64,000 nucleotides of DNA, from positions 5,513,234-5,577,233 of the forward strand of contig NZ_CM001439.1 in the NCBI RefSeq assembly GCF_000244955.1, read 5' to 3'. Below, piece after piece: positions 26,453 to 35,017 of this stretch (position 1 is the first letter of the stretch; every line of letters starts with the position of its first letter). The notes beneath the pieces were generated by a model, which saw only the letters and a list, made by a program, of their open reading frames with translations, searched no databases and was not told the origin of the DNA. Source of the DNA: Saccharomonospora marina XMU15. Lineage in GTDB: Bacteria > Actinomycetota > Actinomycetes > Mycobacteriales > Pseudonocardiaceae. The position numbers and the translations under genes were made by a program.

Positions 26453-27837
26453 CCGGCGCCCTTGGGGGTGAGCTCGACCATCAGCTTGCTGATGCCCCGA
26501 ACGAAGTTGGACTGGACGTATTCCGGCTCCCCGACTACATCGATCCTCTCGAAGCGCGGGAGGATCTCCTCCCAGAGGATCCGCAGCTGCAGCTCGGCCA
26601 ACCGGTTGCCCATGCACCGGTGCACGCCGAACCCGAAAGCGATGTGGTTGCGGGCGTTGGGCCGGTCGATGATCAACTCGTCCGGTCGCTCGAACACAGT
26701 CTCATCGCGGTTGCCGGACGCATACCACATTACCACCTTATCACCCTTACGGATGAACTGGCCGTTGAGCACGGTGTCGGTCTTGGCGATCCGGCGCATG
26801 TAGGCAAGCGGAGTCTGCCAGCGGATGATCTCCGAGACCATGTTCGGGATCAGGTCCGGATTGGCCTTGAGCTTCTCGAACTGGTCGGGGAACTGGTTCA
26901 GCGCGAGAACGCCACCACTCATCGAGTTGCGCGTTGTGTCGTTGCCCCCGACGATGAGCAGGATCAGGTTGCCAGCGAACTCCATGGGACGCTTGATCAG
27001 GTCTTTGGTACTCTCATTCCTCTGCAGCATGGTGATGAGGTCGAACCCGGGCTCTTCACCGGCCGCGAGGCGGGCGGCCTTGTCATGCCACAATGCGCTG
27101 AGTCCACGCGCCATGCCCACCATGCCGCGGAACAGCTCGTCGTTGTCGGAGGGGCCTCCGTTGGCCTGCTCCATCGAGGTGGCCAGGTTTGACCACTCGA
27201 CGAGCTTGTGCCGCTGCTCGAAGGGGAAGTCCAGTAGCGTCGCCAACATGCGGGCGGTGAGCTCGATCGACACGGTGCTCACCCAGTCGAAGGGTTCGTT
27301 GACGGGCAGGTTGTCCAGGACGTCCCTGACGCGCTCGCGAATGAGGCCCTCCATCTCGCGGAGGTTCTTCGGAGCCACCACCCCTTGGACGGCGCGGCGC
27401 TGAACGTCGTGCTTGGGCGGGTCCATGGCGATGAACATCGCGATGTCCATGAACCGCGGCGGCGCCCCGATGACAATGAGAGGTTCCGCGGAGAAGACCT
27501 CGTGGTTCTTGTCCACCGCAATGATGTCGGCGTGACGCGTGACCGACCAGAACGGTCCGAAGGGACTGTGAGGCTGGTAGTGGACCGGGGCCTCGTCGCG
27601 TAGGCGCTTGAAGTAGGAGGCCCAGCGCCCCTGCCGGTAGAGGAACGGGTTGCTGAGGTCGATGTCTTCGAGCGCGACTTCTTCGACCGGCGGGATCGGG
27701 CGTTCGACGAACATCTTCTGCCCGTTCGTGCGGGTCAGCCAGCGTCGGCCCTTGTCGTAGAGGTGTGCGGCCTGGACCTGTCGATCCAGCGGGATGGCGG
27801 CCTCGACCTTCCTCTTGACTGTTTCAGGGATCTTCAT
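26449..27837 (-). CDS. Cytochrome P450, CYP153-type alkane/terminal hydroxylase
   Basis: 462 residues from ATG 27837 (GGAGGTG upstream). Distinctive CYP153-like segments: SPFGPFWSVTRHADIIAVD, FIAMDPPKHDVQRRAV, LILLIVGGNDTTRNSMSGGV (I-helix GGNDTT at 297-302), ExxR at 336-339 and heme loop FGFGVHRCMGNRLAE with Cys408. The family hydroxylates terminal carbons of alkanes, terpenoids and related chains. Its gene lies between ferredoxin and ferredoxin reductase genes with a divergent AraC regulator, the standard CYP153 arrangement. Subfamily assignment is from memory of the motifs. Confidence 0.88.
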   Translation of the reverse strand: MKIPETVKRKVEAAIPLDRQVQAAHLYDKGRRWLTRTNGQKMFVERPIPPVEEVALEDIDLSNPFLYRQGRWASYFKRLRDEAPVHYQPHSPFGPFWSVTRHADIIAVDKNHEVFSAEPLIVIGAPPRFMDIAMFIAMDPPKHDVQRRAVQGVVAPKNLREMEGLIRERVRDVLDNLPVNEPFDWVSTVSIELTARMLATLLDFPFEQRHKLVEWSNLATSMEQANGGPSDNDELFRGMVGMARGLSALWHDKAARLAAGEEPGFDLITMLQRNESTKDLIKRPMEFAGNLILLIVGGNDTTRNSMSGGVLALNQFPDQFEKLKANPDLIPNMVSEIIRWQTPLAYMRRIAKTDTVLNGQFIRKGDKVVMWYASGNRDETVFERPDELIIDRPNARNHIAFGFGVHRCMGNRLAELQLRILWEEILPRFERIDVVGEPEYVQSNFVRGISKLMVELTPKGAG

Positions 27838-27854
27838 CTCGTCGACACCTCCTG

Positions 27855-28175
27855 CTACATCTGGAATTCGGGCAGTTGCACGGTCAGGCCATCCCATGAC
27901 TCGGAGGCCTTGATCTGGCAGGACAGCCGAGACGTCGCCTGTCGCTCGGGGTTCATCGACAGCATCTCCTCTTCCACCGGACCGGACGGGCCGACCTTGT
28001 CGGCCCAGGCAGGATCCACGATCACGTGGCAGGTGCCGCAGGCGGCCTCTCCGCCGCAGTCGCCATCGATGCCCGGAATGGCGTTGTTCTTCGCGACTTG
28101 CATCAGCGAGCAGCCCTCCTCGAGGGGCGCCTCGTGCTTCTCCCCGTCGTGCGACACGAAAGTAACGACTGCCAT
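27855..28175 (-). CDS. [2Fe-2S] ferredoxin (adrenodoxin/putidaredoxin type)
   Basis: 106 residues. Cluster ligands lie in DCGGEAACGTC (C-x5-C-x2-C) with the fourth Cys in LSCQI. The fold is that of P450-linked vertebrate-type ferredoxins. ATG 28175 is used; TTG 28181 is an unlikely alternative. It is first in the three-gene operon, 17 bases before the P450 start, and transfers single electrons from the reductase at 25124 to the P450. Confidence 0.9.
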   Translation of the reverse strand: MAVVTFVSHDGEKHEAPLEEGCSLMQVAKNNAIPGIDGDCGGEAACGTCHVIVDPAWADKVGPSGPVEEEMLSMNPERQATSRLSCQIKASESWDGLTVQLPEFQM

Positions 28176-28222
28176 CGACAACTACCCCACTCTTGACCAC
28201 AAGACGGACACTTCCTTCATGA

Positions 28223-28242
28223 TTGTCGTCGGCGTCCGACAA
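28223..28242. promoter_or_regulatory. Inverted repeat TTGTCG-N8-CGACAA between ferredoxin and AraC genes
   Basis: Exact 6-base arms (28223-28228 and 28237-28242) just before the preferred AraC start at 28247 and about 50 bases from the ferredoxin start. It sits where a shared operator of a divergent promoter would be expected, though AraC proteins more often use direct repeats. Confidence 0.35.
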
Positions 28243-28246
28243 GGCC

Positions 28247-29308
28247 ATGTCGAAGCCGCGCCATCCTGTTGTGAGTTCGGATCACGTGAGGATCGCCATG
28301 TGGAGAGACGAGCCAGGCGTCCCATCTCTTGTGTTCGTGCAACTGCTGAGCAGTTCAGCGATCGATCAGAACGCCGTGGAGGAGTTCCGCGCCATAATGG
28401 CGCGCGAGGGAACCGGCGAGCTGACTCTGATCCAAACCCAAGCGCAAGCACCGCTGCGGTGGTTTCGCGAGGTCTATCCCGAACTCGACGCCGAGCAGGC
28501 GACACGGCTGGGGATCGCCTGCGCGGAACAGGCCCAGCTCACGTCCTTCGGGCCGATGAGCGTGCCGCTGGTCAGCGCAGGAACCGTCGCCGAGGTCGTG
28601 CAGCTGCTGACCTATCTTCCGGTTATCACCAAGGCCGTCATTACCCAGTTCGATCGCCAGCCGGAGGACCTGACGATTCGGCTGTCCGGGAACGCAGGAG
28701 AACCCGACCTGGACTGTCTAGTCGTCACCTACTGCGGGCTGGCCCTCATGCGGTTGATCGACCTGCTGGTCGGCGACACGTCGGAGGTGACCATGCATAG
28801 TCGCTGGCCGGAGCCGAGCGTCCTGTCTCGAGAGGCATGGCCAGGGCGTCGGCTCGTCTTCGACGCCCCCTTGTCCTACCTGCACATCCCTGCACGGACG
28901 CTGCACACGGCCTGCCGCTTCCCCGACCCACTCGCCTACGAAGTCGCCATAACTGACCTCCAGCAGGCGCTCGAACGTCGGGCTGGCACCCAGGACTTCA
29001 CCCGCAGAGTGCGGGAGCTGTTGGAGGACAGGCCAGGGTTGAAGACAATCCAGTCAATCGCGGATGAGTTCTCGATCTCCTCGAGTACCCTGAAACGCCG
29101 CCTCGCCGCGGAGGGAACCAGCTTCCGCGAACTCCTCCAGAAGTCCCTGCTCGACCGCGCCCAGATACGGCTGCTCGACCGGTCCACGTCGGTCAGTGAG
29201 GTCGCCGCCGAACTCGGCTACAGCGACGTCACCAACTTCTCGCACGCTTTCAAAGCATGGACCGGCAACTCACCGAGCCACTTCCGACGCGCCCACCAGC
29301 ACCCTTGA
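28247..29308 (+). CDS. AraC-family transcriptional regulator
   Basis: 353 residues. The N-terminal ~240 residues resemble the arabinose-binding-like domain of AraC regulators that control alkane genes. The C-terminal double helix-turn-helix is clear: TIQSIADEFSISSSTLKRRL and VSEVAAELGYSDVTNFSHAF. ATG 28247 is chosen; an upstream TTG and ATG 28298 are alternatives. It is divergent from the ferredoxin-P450-reductase operon and presumably activates it in the presence of substrate. Confidence 0.85.
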   Translation: MSKPRHPVVSSDHVRIAMWRDEPGVPSLVFVQLLSSSAIDQNAVEEFRAIMAREGTGELTLIQTQAQAPLRWFREVYPELDAEQATRLGIACAEQAQLTSFGPMSVPLVSAGTVAEVVQLLTYLPVITKAVITQFDRQPEDLTIRLSGNAGEPDLDCLVVTYCGLALMRLIDLLVGDTSEVTMHSRWPEPSVLSREAWPGRRLVFDAPLSYLHIPARTLHTACRFPDPLAYEVAITDLQQALERRAGTQDFTRRVRELLEDRPGLKTIQSIADEFSISSSTLKRRLAAEGTSFRELLQKSLLDRAQIRLLDRSTSVSEVAAELGYSDVTNFSHAFKAWTGNSPSHFRRAHQHP

Positions 29309-29439
29309 GCACGGCTCCCAGCGCAGCCCCTCGGAAGGACTGCGGCCGGGGCGCGTCCGAAACTTGTTTGACAGACCCTCGGAGGCCGTCCATCAGTCAC
29401 CCGGCTGACCCCCAAGCGGGACTGTGGGACTGTCCGTGA

Positions 29440-31616
29440 TCTTGTTTGCGCCGTGAGGCGCTGTGATTCGAGTGGAGGTGAGAGACCTTCGCCGCTGTCC
29501 TGTCGTAGCAGGGCGGTGTAGCTGAGGGCAGCCTGATCCGGGTGGTGCCGGGGAGGGTGGGAGCAGCCCTGACAAAGCCGGGGCGTGGCCAGTACTGCCA
29601 GATGGTGCGGGTCCGGCGAGCGTGGCGGAAAGGAGTACGCGAGGAACCGGCGTTTTACGTCCTTCAATAGGGACACCGGCTCGAACCTGGTGGATATGGG
29701 CCGGGTGCGGCGCGTCCCGCTGCGTACCGTTGTGGCGGGAACTTCCAGCGCGGGATACAAGAGCTGTTCTGGGAGGCCACGGGAAAAGTCTGCGGCGTAC
29801 CCGTTGGCGAGGTCGCTGGGACACAGTCGGGCTCCTCCTTCGCCGAGCGAATCACAGTGAACACGGGAACCGTCTCGGTTCATACCCCTGTCCGTCGCAT
29901 CCGGCGGCGAACGCGGGGTTGAGCGCACCGACCGCTGATCGATCCGAGACGGGGCGGAGCCGCCGTAGTACTCGGAGCCGGGGAAAGCCTGCGCGCATGG
30001 GGAAGGGCGGCAGCGGTAGTCGAGAAGACGAGGAGCTGTAATGCCGGAAGACGCGCCGCCGAATGGTGGCGCTCCCGACCAGGCCGTGGGGTCGTGGTCG
30101 CGGGTATCGGAGATGCAGGCCAAGCTTCACCGTTGGGCGGTGGCCGATCCTGGCCGCCGGTTCGATGACCTGTTCAATTTCGTGCACGACCCGGCGACGC
30201 TGATAGTGGCGTTCGGTCGGGTCGCGGGCAACCAGGGAGCCCGCACCGCTGGCGTCGACGGACTCACCGTCGCCGACATCGAGCAGCGGTCAGGGGTCCC
30301 GGGGTTCCTGGACGATCTGCGTGCCCAGCTCAAGGCGGGCACGTTCCGAGACCATTGCCGGTGCGGGAGCGTCAGATTCCCAAACCGGGCGGGTCGGGCA
30401 AGGTACGGCGGCTGGGGATTCCCACCGTCGCCGACCGGGTCGTTCAGGCCGCGTTGAAACTGGTGCTGGAACCGATCTTCGAGGCCGACTTTAAGCCGGT
30501 CTCCTACGGGTTTCGGCCCAAGCGGCGAGCGCAGGACGCGATTGCGGAGATCCACCACTTCGGCAGCCGTGGCTACCAGTGGGTGCTGGACGCGGACATC
30601 GCGGCGTGTTTCGACGAGATCGACCACGTCGCGCTGATGGACCGCGTTCGCGCACGGATCAAGGACAAACGCGTGCTGGCGTTGGTGAAGGCGTTTCTCA
30701 AGGCCGGGGTCCTGACCGAACTCGGCGACCGCGAGAACACCCACACCGGCACGCCGCAAGGGGGCATCTTGTCTCCGTTGCTGGCCAACATCGCCTTGTC
30801 GGTGCTCGATGAGCGCCTGCACGGGTCGTGGGAAGGCGGCGGGACGATGTCCACCGAGTATCGACGGGCGCGCCTGCGTGCCCGGGGGCTGCCGACTTGG
30901 CGGGTCGTCCGCTACGCGGACGACTTCGTCGTCCTGGTCAACGGGACCGAGCAGCACACCGAGGCGCTGCGCGAAGATATCGCTCGGGTGCTGGCGCCGA
31001 TGGGGTTACGGCTGTCACCGGCCAAGACCCGTATCGTGCACCTGAGCGAGGGGTTCGACTTCCTGGGCTTCCGCATCCAGTGGCGGCGCAAGCGAGGCAC
31101 GAACAAGTGGCACGTCTATACCTTCATCGGTGCCCGGCCGATCCGAGCGTTGAAGGCCAAGATCCGTGCCCTGACACCCAGGACATCGCAGCAGAACCTG
31201 GAATACGTGCTGACCAGGCTGAACCTGATCATGCACGGGTGGGCCAACTACTTCCGGCACGCGGTCGCGAAGAACACGTTCAGCATGCTCGATAACTTCG
31301 CCTGGTGGCGAATCATCCGCATGCTGCGCGAGCGGCACCGCTGGAGGTGGCGGGACGTCCGCAGGAAGTTCACCATGCCCACGGGGCAGTGGCTTCCCAT
31401 CACCGCGGGCACAACCGAACTGCGCAAGATCGCAGCCATCCCGGTAACCCGGTATCGCTGGCGCGCCACCACGATCCCCGCCCCCTGGCCTGCATAACCA
31501 CGCCCACCGGCAGACAACCGTGGAGAGCCCGTTGCGTTGAGAGGCGCACGGCGGGTTCGGCGAGAGGCCAGGAGAAACGGACCGAGAGCAATCCCGGCAC
31601 CGCGCTCCTGGCCTAC
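29440..31616 (+). mobile_element. Group II intron with RT/maturase gene
   Basis: The intron RNA occupies about 29440-30040 (domains I-IV 5' part) and 31500-31616. Domain V is recognisable around 31525-31560 (GAGCCCGTTGCG ... CGCACGGCGGGTTC hairpin) followed by a domain VI-like hairpin ending near ...GGCCTAC. The encoded protein lies in domain IV. The 5' boundary is approximate. The flanks (GTGATCTTG on the left, IS256-type transposase on the right) suggest insertion into the left end of an IS256-family element. Confidence 0.75.
30041..31497 (+). pseudogene. ltrA: Group II intron reverse transcriptase/maturase, one frameshift
   Basis: ATG 30041 begins the normal N-terminus (RT0/RT1 regions, TAGVDGLTVADIEQR). 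Near 30350 the frame must shift to continue PVRERQIPKPGGSGKVRRLG, GFRPKRRAQDAI, catalytic RYADDFVVLV, GFDFLGFRIQW and the GIIM maturase domain (MHGWANYFRHA). The total would be about 485 residues. The break lies in the sequence between FLDDLRAQLKAGTFR and PLPVRE and is either an indel mutation or a sequencing error. If real, splicing depends on a maturase in trans. Confidence 0.8.
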
Positions 31617-31678
31617 TCAGCGGGTGGTGGTGATCTTGACCATGCTGGGGCGGGTGCTCTGGTTGGAAGGGATCGAGG

Positions 31679-32056
31679 TTGACGAACAACGGGGTGGCGG
31701 CCGGCTTTGCGGCCGCGGCGGCGGGTGCCGAGGACGGTCTTGACCTGCGGGTCGCGCGGGAGTTGATCGACAGGGCGCGCGCGGACGGGGTGTCTCTGGT
31801 CGGGTCGGATGGACTGCTGCGGCAGTCGACGAAGACGGTGTTGGAGACGGCGCTGAACGCTGAACTGGACGAGCATCTCGGCTATGAGAGGGGTGATGCG
31901 GCCGAGAAATTCGGGACCAATGAGTGGTCGTCGGCGAAAACGGTGCGGACCGACGTGGGAGAGGTGCGCATTGCCGTGCCGCGTGATCGGGAGGGCACCT
32001 TCGCGCCCGCAGATCGTGCCGAAATACTCTCGACGGGTCGAAGGATTCCATGACGC
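31679..32056 (+). pseudogene. IS256-family (mutator) transposase, N-terminal fragment
   Basis: About 115 residues: ARELIDRARADGVSLVGSDG, KTVLETALNAELDEHLGYE, KTVRTDVGEVRIAVPRDREG. The short stretch before KTV lacks several residues of the RNG motif. A frameshift near 31990 leads to APQIVPKYSRRVEGFHDAVIS, after which an IS5-like element cuts the gene. The DDE core is absent. The left end of this element carries the group II intron. Confidence 0.75.
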
Positions 32057-32058
32057 CG

Positions 32059-32763
32059 TCATCTCACGGCGCCGTCTGCGGTGACCTCGTAGTTCTGTAG
32101 GACGTGGATGGCTTTGGCGATGCGTTCTGTGCGGCGTGGGCAGCAGCGGGGTTTGCGGAGGATGCGCCAGGTCTTGAGTTGGGCGTGGGCGCGTTCGCCG
32201 GGGCCGCGGAGGCGGGTGTGGGCTCGGTTGGCGTCTTTTTGCGATGCGGGCTTGTTCCGGCCCTTGTACGGGGTCATCACCTGCTGCCCGGTCCGGTCGT
32301 AGCCGTGGTAGCCCTTGTCGCCGAGGGCGATCAGCCCGGCGTCGCGGAGCGCGGTGAGGATGTTCCAGATCCGTGCGGCCGTGGTGTCGTGGGTGCTGCC
32401 GGGCAAATCGCCCGAGACCCAGAGGAGTCGCCGTCGGGCGAGGCGATGACCTGCAGGTTCACCCCGTGCCTGGCGTGTTTGCCTGCTGGCCCGGGTCGAG
32501 CTTGGGCCACACCGAGCCCAACTCCTTGCGGTGCACACGGATCAGCCCGGACACGAACCTCAGGGTCCGAGATGACAACGGCAGCGCGACACGATAGAAC
32601 AACACCTTGAAGCCCCTGGCTCTGGCGGAACGATCTTGGTCGAAAGCTCTGCCACCAGGGGCTTCACCACGTCCAGGCGACGACACACCGACCGCAGTCA
32701 ACCTGTGATCAGCAAGAACCCAAGCCCGCCAACACATCCAGACCGGGATGAAAAGGGCTCACT
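32059..32763 (-). pseudogene. IS5-like (DDE_Tnp_4 type) transposase with internal deletion and frameshift
   Basis: Minus strand. The N-terminal part reads ALPLSSRTLRFVSGLIRVHR and LDPGQQA; then a large internal deletion leads to GVNLQVIASPDG, a frameshift, and LPGSTHDTTAARIWNI, LIALGDKGYHGYD, GPGERAHAQLKTWRIL. The first catalytic Asp region is lost. Its outer end at 32720-32764 is almost identical to a stretch at 60771-60816, marking another copy of the same element. Confidence 0.75.
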
Positions 32764-32859
32764 CTGACACAACGCTCCGTGCCCAACCCGCCAACCCCGC
32801 GTCACCACCGAAAACGTGCCAGAGCCGAAACGTGTACACGCCCCCACTTGGGCACAACA

Positions 32860-33627
32860 CTACCTGCCGCGCCACACCGGTTTGCGCTTCTCGCGGAAAG
32901 CGCGCGGTCCCTCCTGCGCGTCCTCGCTCAGGTAAACCGGCTCCCAGATCCGGTCAGCCTCGTCCAGCGCGTCGTGCCACCCGCGGTCGGCAGCCGCGTA
33001 TATCGTCGCCTTCGCGGCGAGCACAGACAGCGGCGCGTTCGCGGCGATGCGTTCCGCGAAAAGCTGCGTCGCCTCCCGGAGTTCCCCGGCCGGTACTACC
33101 TCGTTGACCAGGCCGATCTGGTAGGCCCGCGCGGCGTCGATAGGCTCCCCGGTCAGCAGGATCTGCAGTGCTACGCGCGGCGGAATGAGCCACGGCAACG
33201 GCGCGGCCCACGGCGCACCCCGGCCCACCTTGACCTCGGTGACCGCGAACCGGGCGTGCTCGGCGGCCACGACCAGGTCGCACATCTGGGCAAGCAGGAA
33301 ACCACCGGCGTAGGCCACCCCATTGACCGCCGCGATGGTGGGCTTGTCGACCTTTACGTTGCGACCGAGGTGCGGAACGAAGCCCGATGGCGGCACCGTC
33401 AACTCCGTGTCAGCCATCTCCTTGAGGTCTCCCCCCGCGCAGAAGGCAGTGTCACCGGCGCCGGTGAGCACCAGCACCTTCGCATTGCGATCGGCATTGA
33501 AGGTGTCGAACGCCTCGAACAAAGCGGACCGAACCTCCGAATTGAGCGCGTTGCGCGCCTCCGGCCGGTTGATCGTTATCCAGACCACCTCGTTGACGAT
33601 CTCATAAGCAAGCGCCTGTGCTGTCAT
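32860..33627 (-). CDS. Enoyl-CoA hydratase/isomerase (crotonase)
   Basis: 255 residues, complete. TGAGDTAFCAGGDLKEM and AAVNGVAYAGGFLLAQMCD are the oxyanion-hole segments; PPRVALQILLTGEPIDAARA and the C-terminal FREKRKPVWRGR follow. AGGAGGG lies upstream of ATG 33627. Transcribed toward the IS debris, 154 bases after the thioesterase gene, probably as one operon. A badly decayed relative lies at 49435-50075. Confidence 0.88.
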   Translation of the reverse strand: MTAQALAYEIVNEVVWITINRPEARNALNSEVRSALFEAFDTFNADRNAKVLVLTGAGDTAFCAGGDLKEMADTELTVPPSGFVPHLGRNVKVDKPTIAAVNGVAYAGGFLLAQMCDLVVAAEHARFAVTEVKVGRGAPWAAPLPWLIPPRVALQILLTGEPIDAARAYQIGLVNEVVPAGELREATQLFAERIAANAPLSVLAAKATIYAAADRGWHDALDEADRIWEPVYLSEDAQEGPRAFREKRKPVWRGR

Positions 33628-33781
33628 CTCCGTTCAACCCTCCTGGTAAAGGAACCGACGGTCACCAGCCCTGCCCAGCGAGCGCCGTCGATCCGCGATC
33701 GCATCGCGGAACTCGCGTCAGCCCCACACGACCGTCGACCATGGCCGGTTGGACCCGCGAGACTCGCCCGGCATGACGCGT

Positions 33782-34333
33782 TCACGTGTTGGCATCGCTG
33801 ATCCGACCCGTCCGCGCACTCAGCCACTGGTGAAAGCGGGCGTAGTGAAACTCCGGATCGCGCTCGACAAAGCGGGCCCGCGCGACCGCCAGCACCGTGT
33901 TCTGCCCGGGCAGGCGAAGCTCCGCGCCAATGGTCCACCCGCCGCGCCCATCTCGGTGCTCAGGCCACGCTCTGAGGTCGAGTTCATGCTCGATGGGGAC
34001 CGGGCGGCGAAACGACACCTGCATGTCCGCCGTGACCGCGAGCACGGCGGCGGACCACGGCACCACACCGCACAGCTCGTCGAAGGCCGCCATGACCGAC
34101 CCGCCGTGCGCGACGCCACCGGCACCCTCATGCTCGACGCCCAGCCGAAGCCGCCCGACCACGCTACCGTCGTCCCCCGCTTCGAGCGCCTCGATTCCGA
34201 GCCGGCAGCGCCCCGCCTGCCGACAACCAGCGCACAGTATCGCCGAATGGCCGCCTACCCCCGGGAAAGCACTCAGGCCCGCTGGCGGCATGACCGATTC
34301 CGATCGCCGCCAATCGCCCCTGTCGCTGGTCAT
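33782..34333 (-). CDS. PaaI-like hotdog-fold acyl-CoA thioesterase
   Basis: 183 residues. The hotdog core includes GGVAHGGSVMAAFDELCGVV, where the HGG segment and the following helix are the usual catalytic region, then TADMQVSFRRPVPI. The N-terminus carries a Cys-rich CAGCRQAGRC stretch, which may bind metal. ATG 34333 follows GAGGGGGA. It hydrolyses a CoA thioester, possibly to relieve trapped CoA during degradation. A TetR-type operator candidate (34379-34396) lies 46 bases upstream. Confidence 0.8.
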   Translation of the reverse strand: MTSDRGDWRRSESVMPPAGLSAFPGVGGHSAILCAGCRQAGRCRLGIEALEAGDDGSVVGRLRLGVEHEGAGGVAHGGSVMAAFDELCGVVPWSAAVLAVTADMQVSFRRPVPIEHELDLRAWPEHRDGRGGWTIGAELRLPGQNTVLAVARARFVERDPEFHYARFHQWLSARTGRISDANT

Positions 34334-34378
34334 TCACTCATCCCCCTCGCGCCCATTCCGGCTTCGACCAAGAAAATA

Positions 34379-34396
34379 TGTTATCAACCATTAACA
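34379..34396. promoter_or_regulatory. TGTTA-N8-TAACA inverted repeat, candidate TetR operator
   Basis: Exact 5-base arms with an 8-base spacer, 46 bases before the thioesterase start. The same layout (CGTTA-N8-TAACA) recurs at 45145-45162 upstream of the carboxylase operon, and the two also share spacer bases when one is read in reverse. Confidence 0.5.
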
Positions 34397-34556
34397 GACC
34401 TGCCGGTTTGGGTTGCCAACATCACACCCCGGCGCCCCGGTCACATCGTCTGGCGCCCGCGGCCACGCAGCGGCGTGAAACTGGGAGTTCAACCCCGAAC
34501 ATCGCGTGGCCGACGTTCGGCAGCAAGCTGGCAGTACGCTCGTTGACAGGGCCGAT

Positions 34557-34870
34557 CTACCGGCAACAAAGCATGGTCTGCGCGGTGCCGATCGCGAAGT
34601 GCATCATCGTCCACACCCTCGCCTCATCGAGATCTCGACGTAGTTCGGCCACGGCGTGACCCCATTCCTTGAGGTACAAGCGCTGGTCGCGGCGCGGTCG
34701 GTTGCCTACCGGCCTCAACCGGCGGGGTGAGCGCCTACCGTTCATCGTGCGCTTCGGACTCGATCTCCGCAGCGGGCACGGTCAAGCCGTCGATAACGCG
34801 GTCGAAACAGAGCCACCAGGAACACCAGCTTGGCGGAGAAATGTCGATAGATCCCGGCCCTCGACCCCGG
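34557..34870 (-). pseudogene. TetR-family regulator relic
   Basis: Two overlapping frames give GIYRHFSAKLVFLVALF / FDRVIDGLTVPA and then RDQRLYLKEWGHAVAEL, WTMMHFAIGTAQTMLC. These align in order with residues of the intact TetR at 48592-49182 (GIYRHFDSKSAVLVALFDR, KQRLYLEEWVHVLMEL). The DNA-binding helices at the N-terminus and the middle of the protein are missing. A decayed paralogue upstream of the thioesterase-crotonase pair. Confidence 0.7.
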
Positions 34871-35017
34871 GTTCCGCAGTTGATGGGCACATGAGATTGC
34901 CGAATCTGGGCGCTGAGCTGGGGAAAAGGTGCGCGGACTGGCGGGTAGCGCGTGTGCCTACGCTTCTCGGGACCGTCTTGGGTGGTGTTATGCCTGGTCA
35001 GGCGGGGTCTAGGGCGG

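Noticed and set aside
30041-31497. Reverse transcriptase as a retron or defence-associated RT
   Set aside because: The maturase-type C-terminal domain and the domain V-like hairpin just downstream identify a group II intron.
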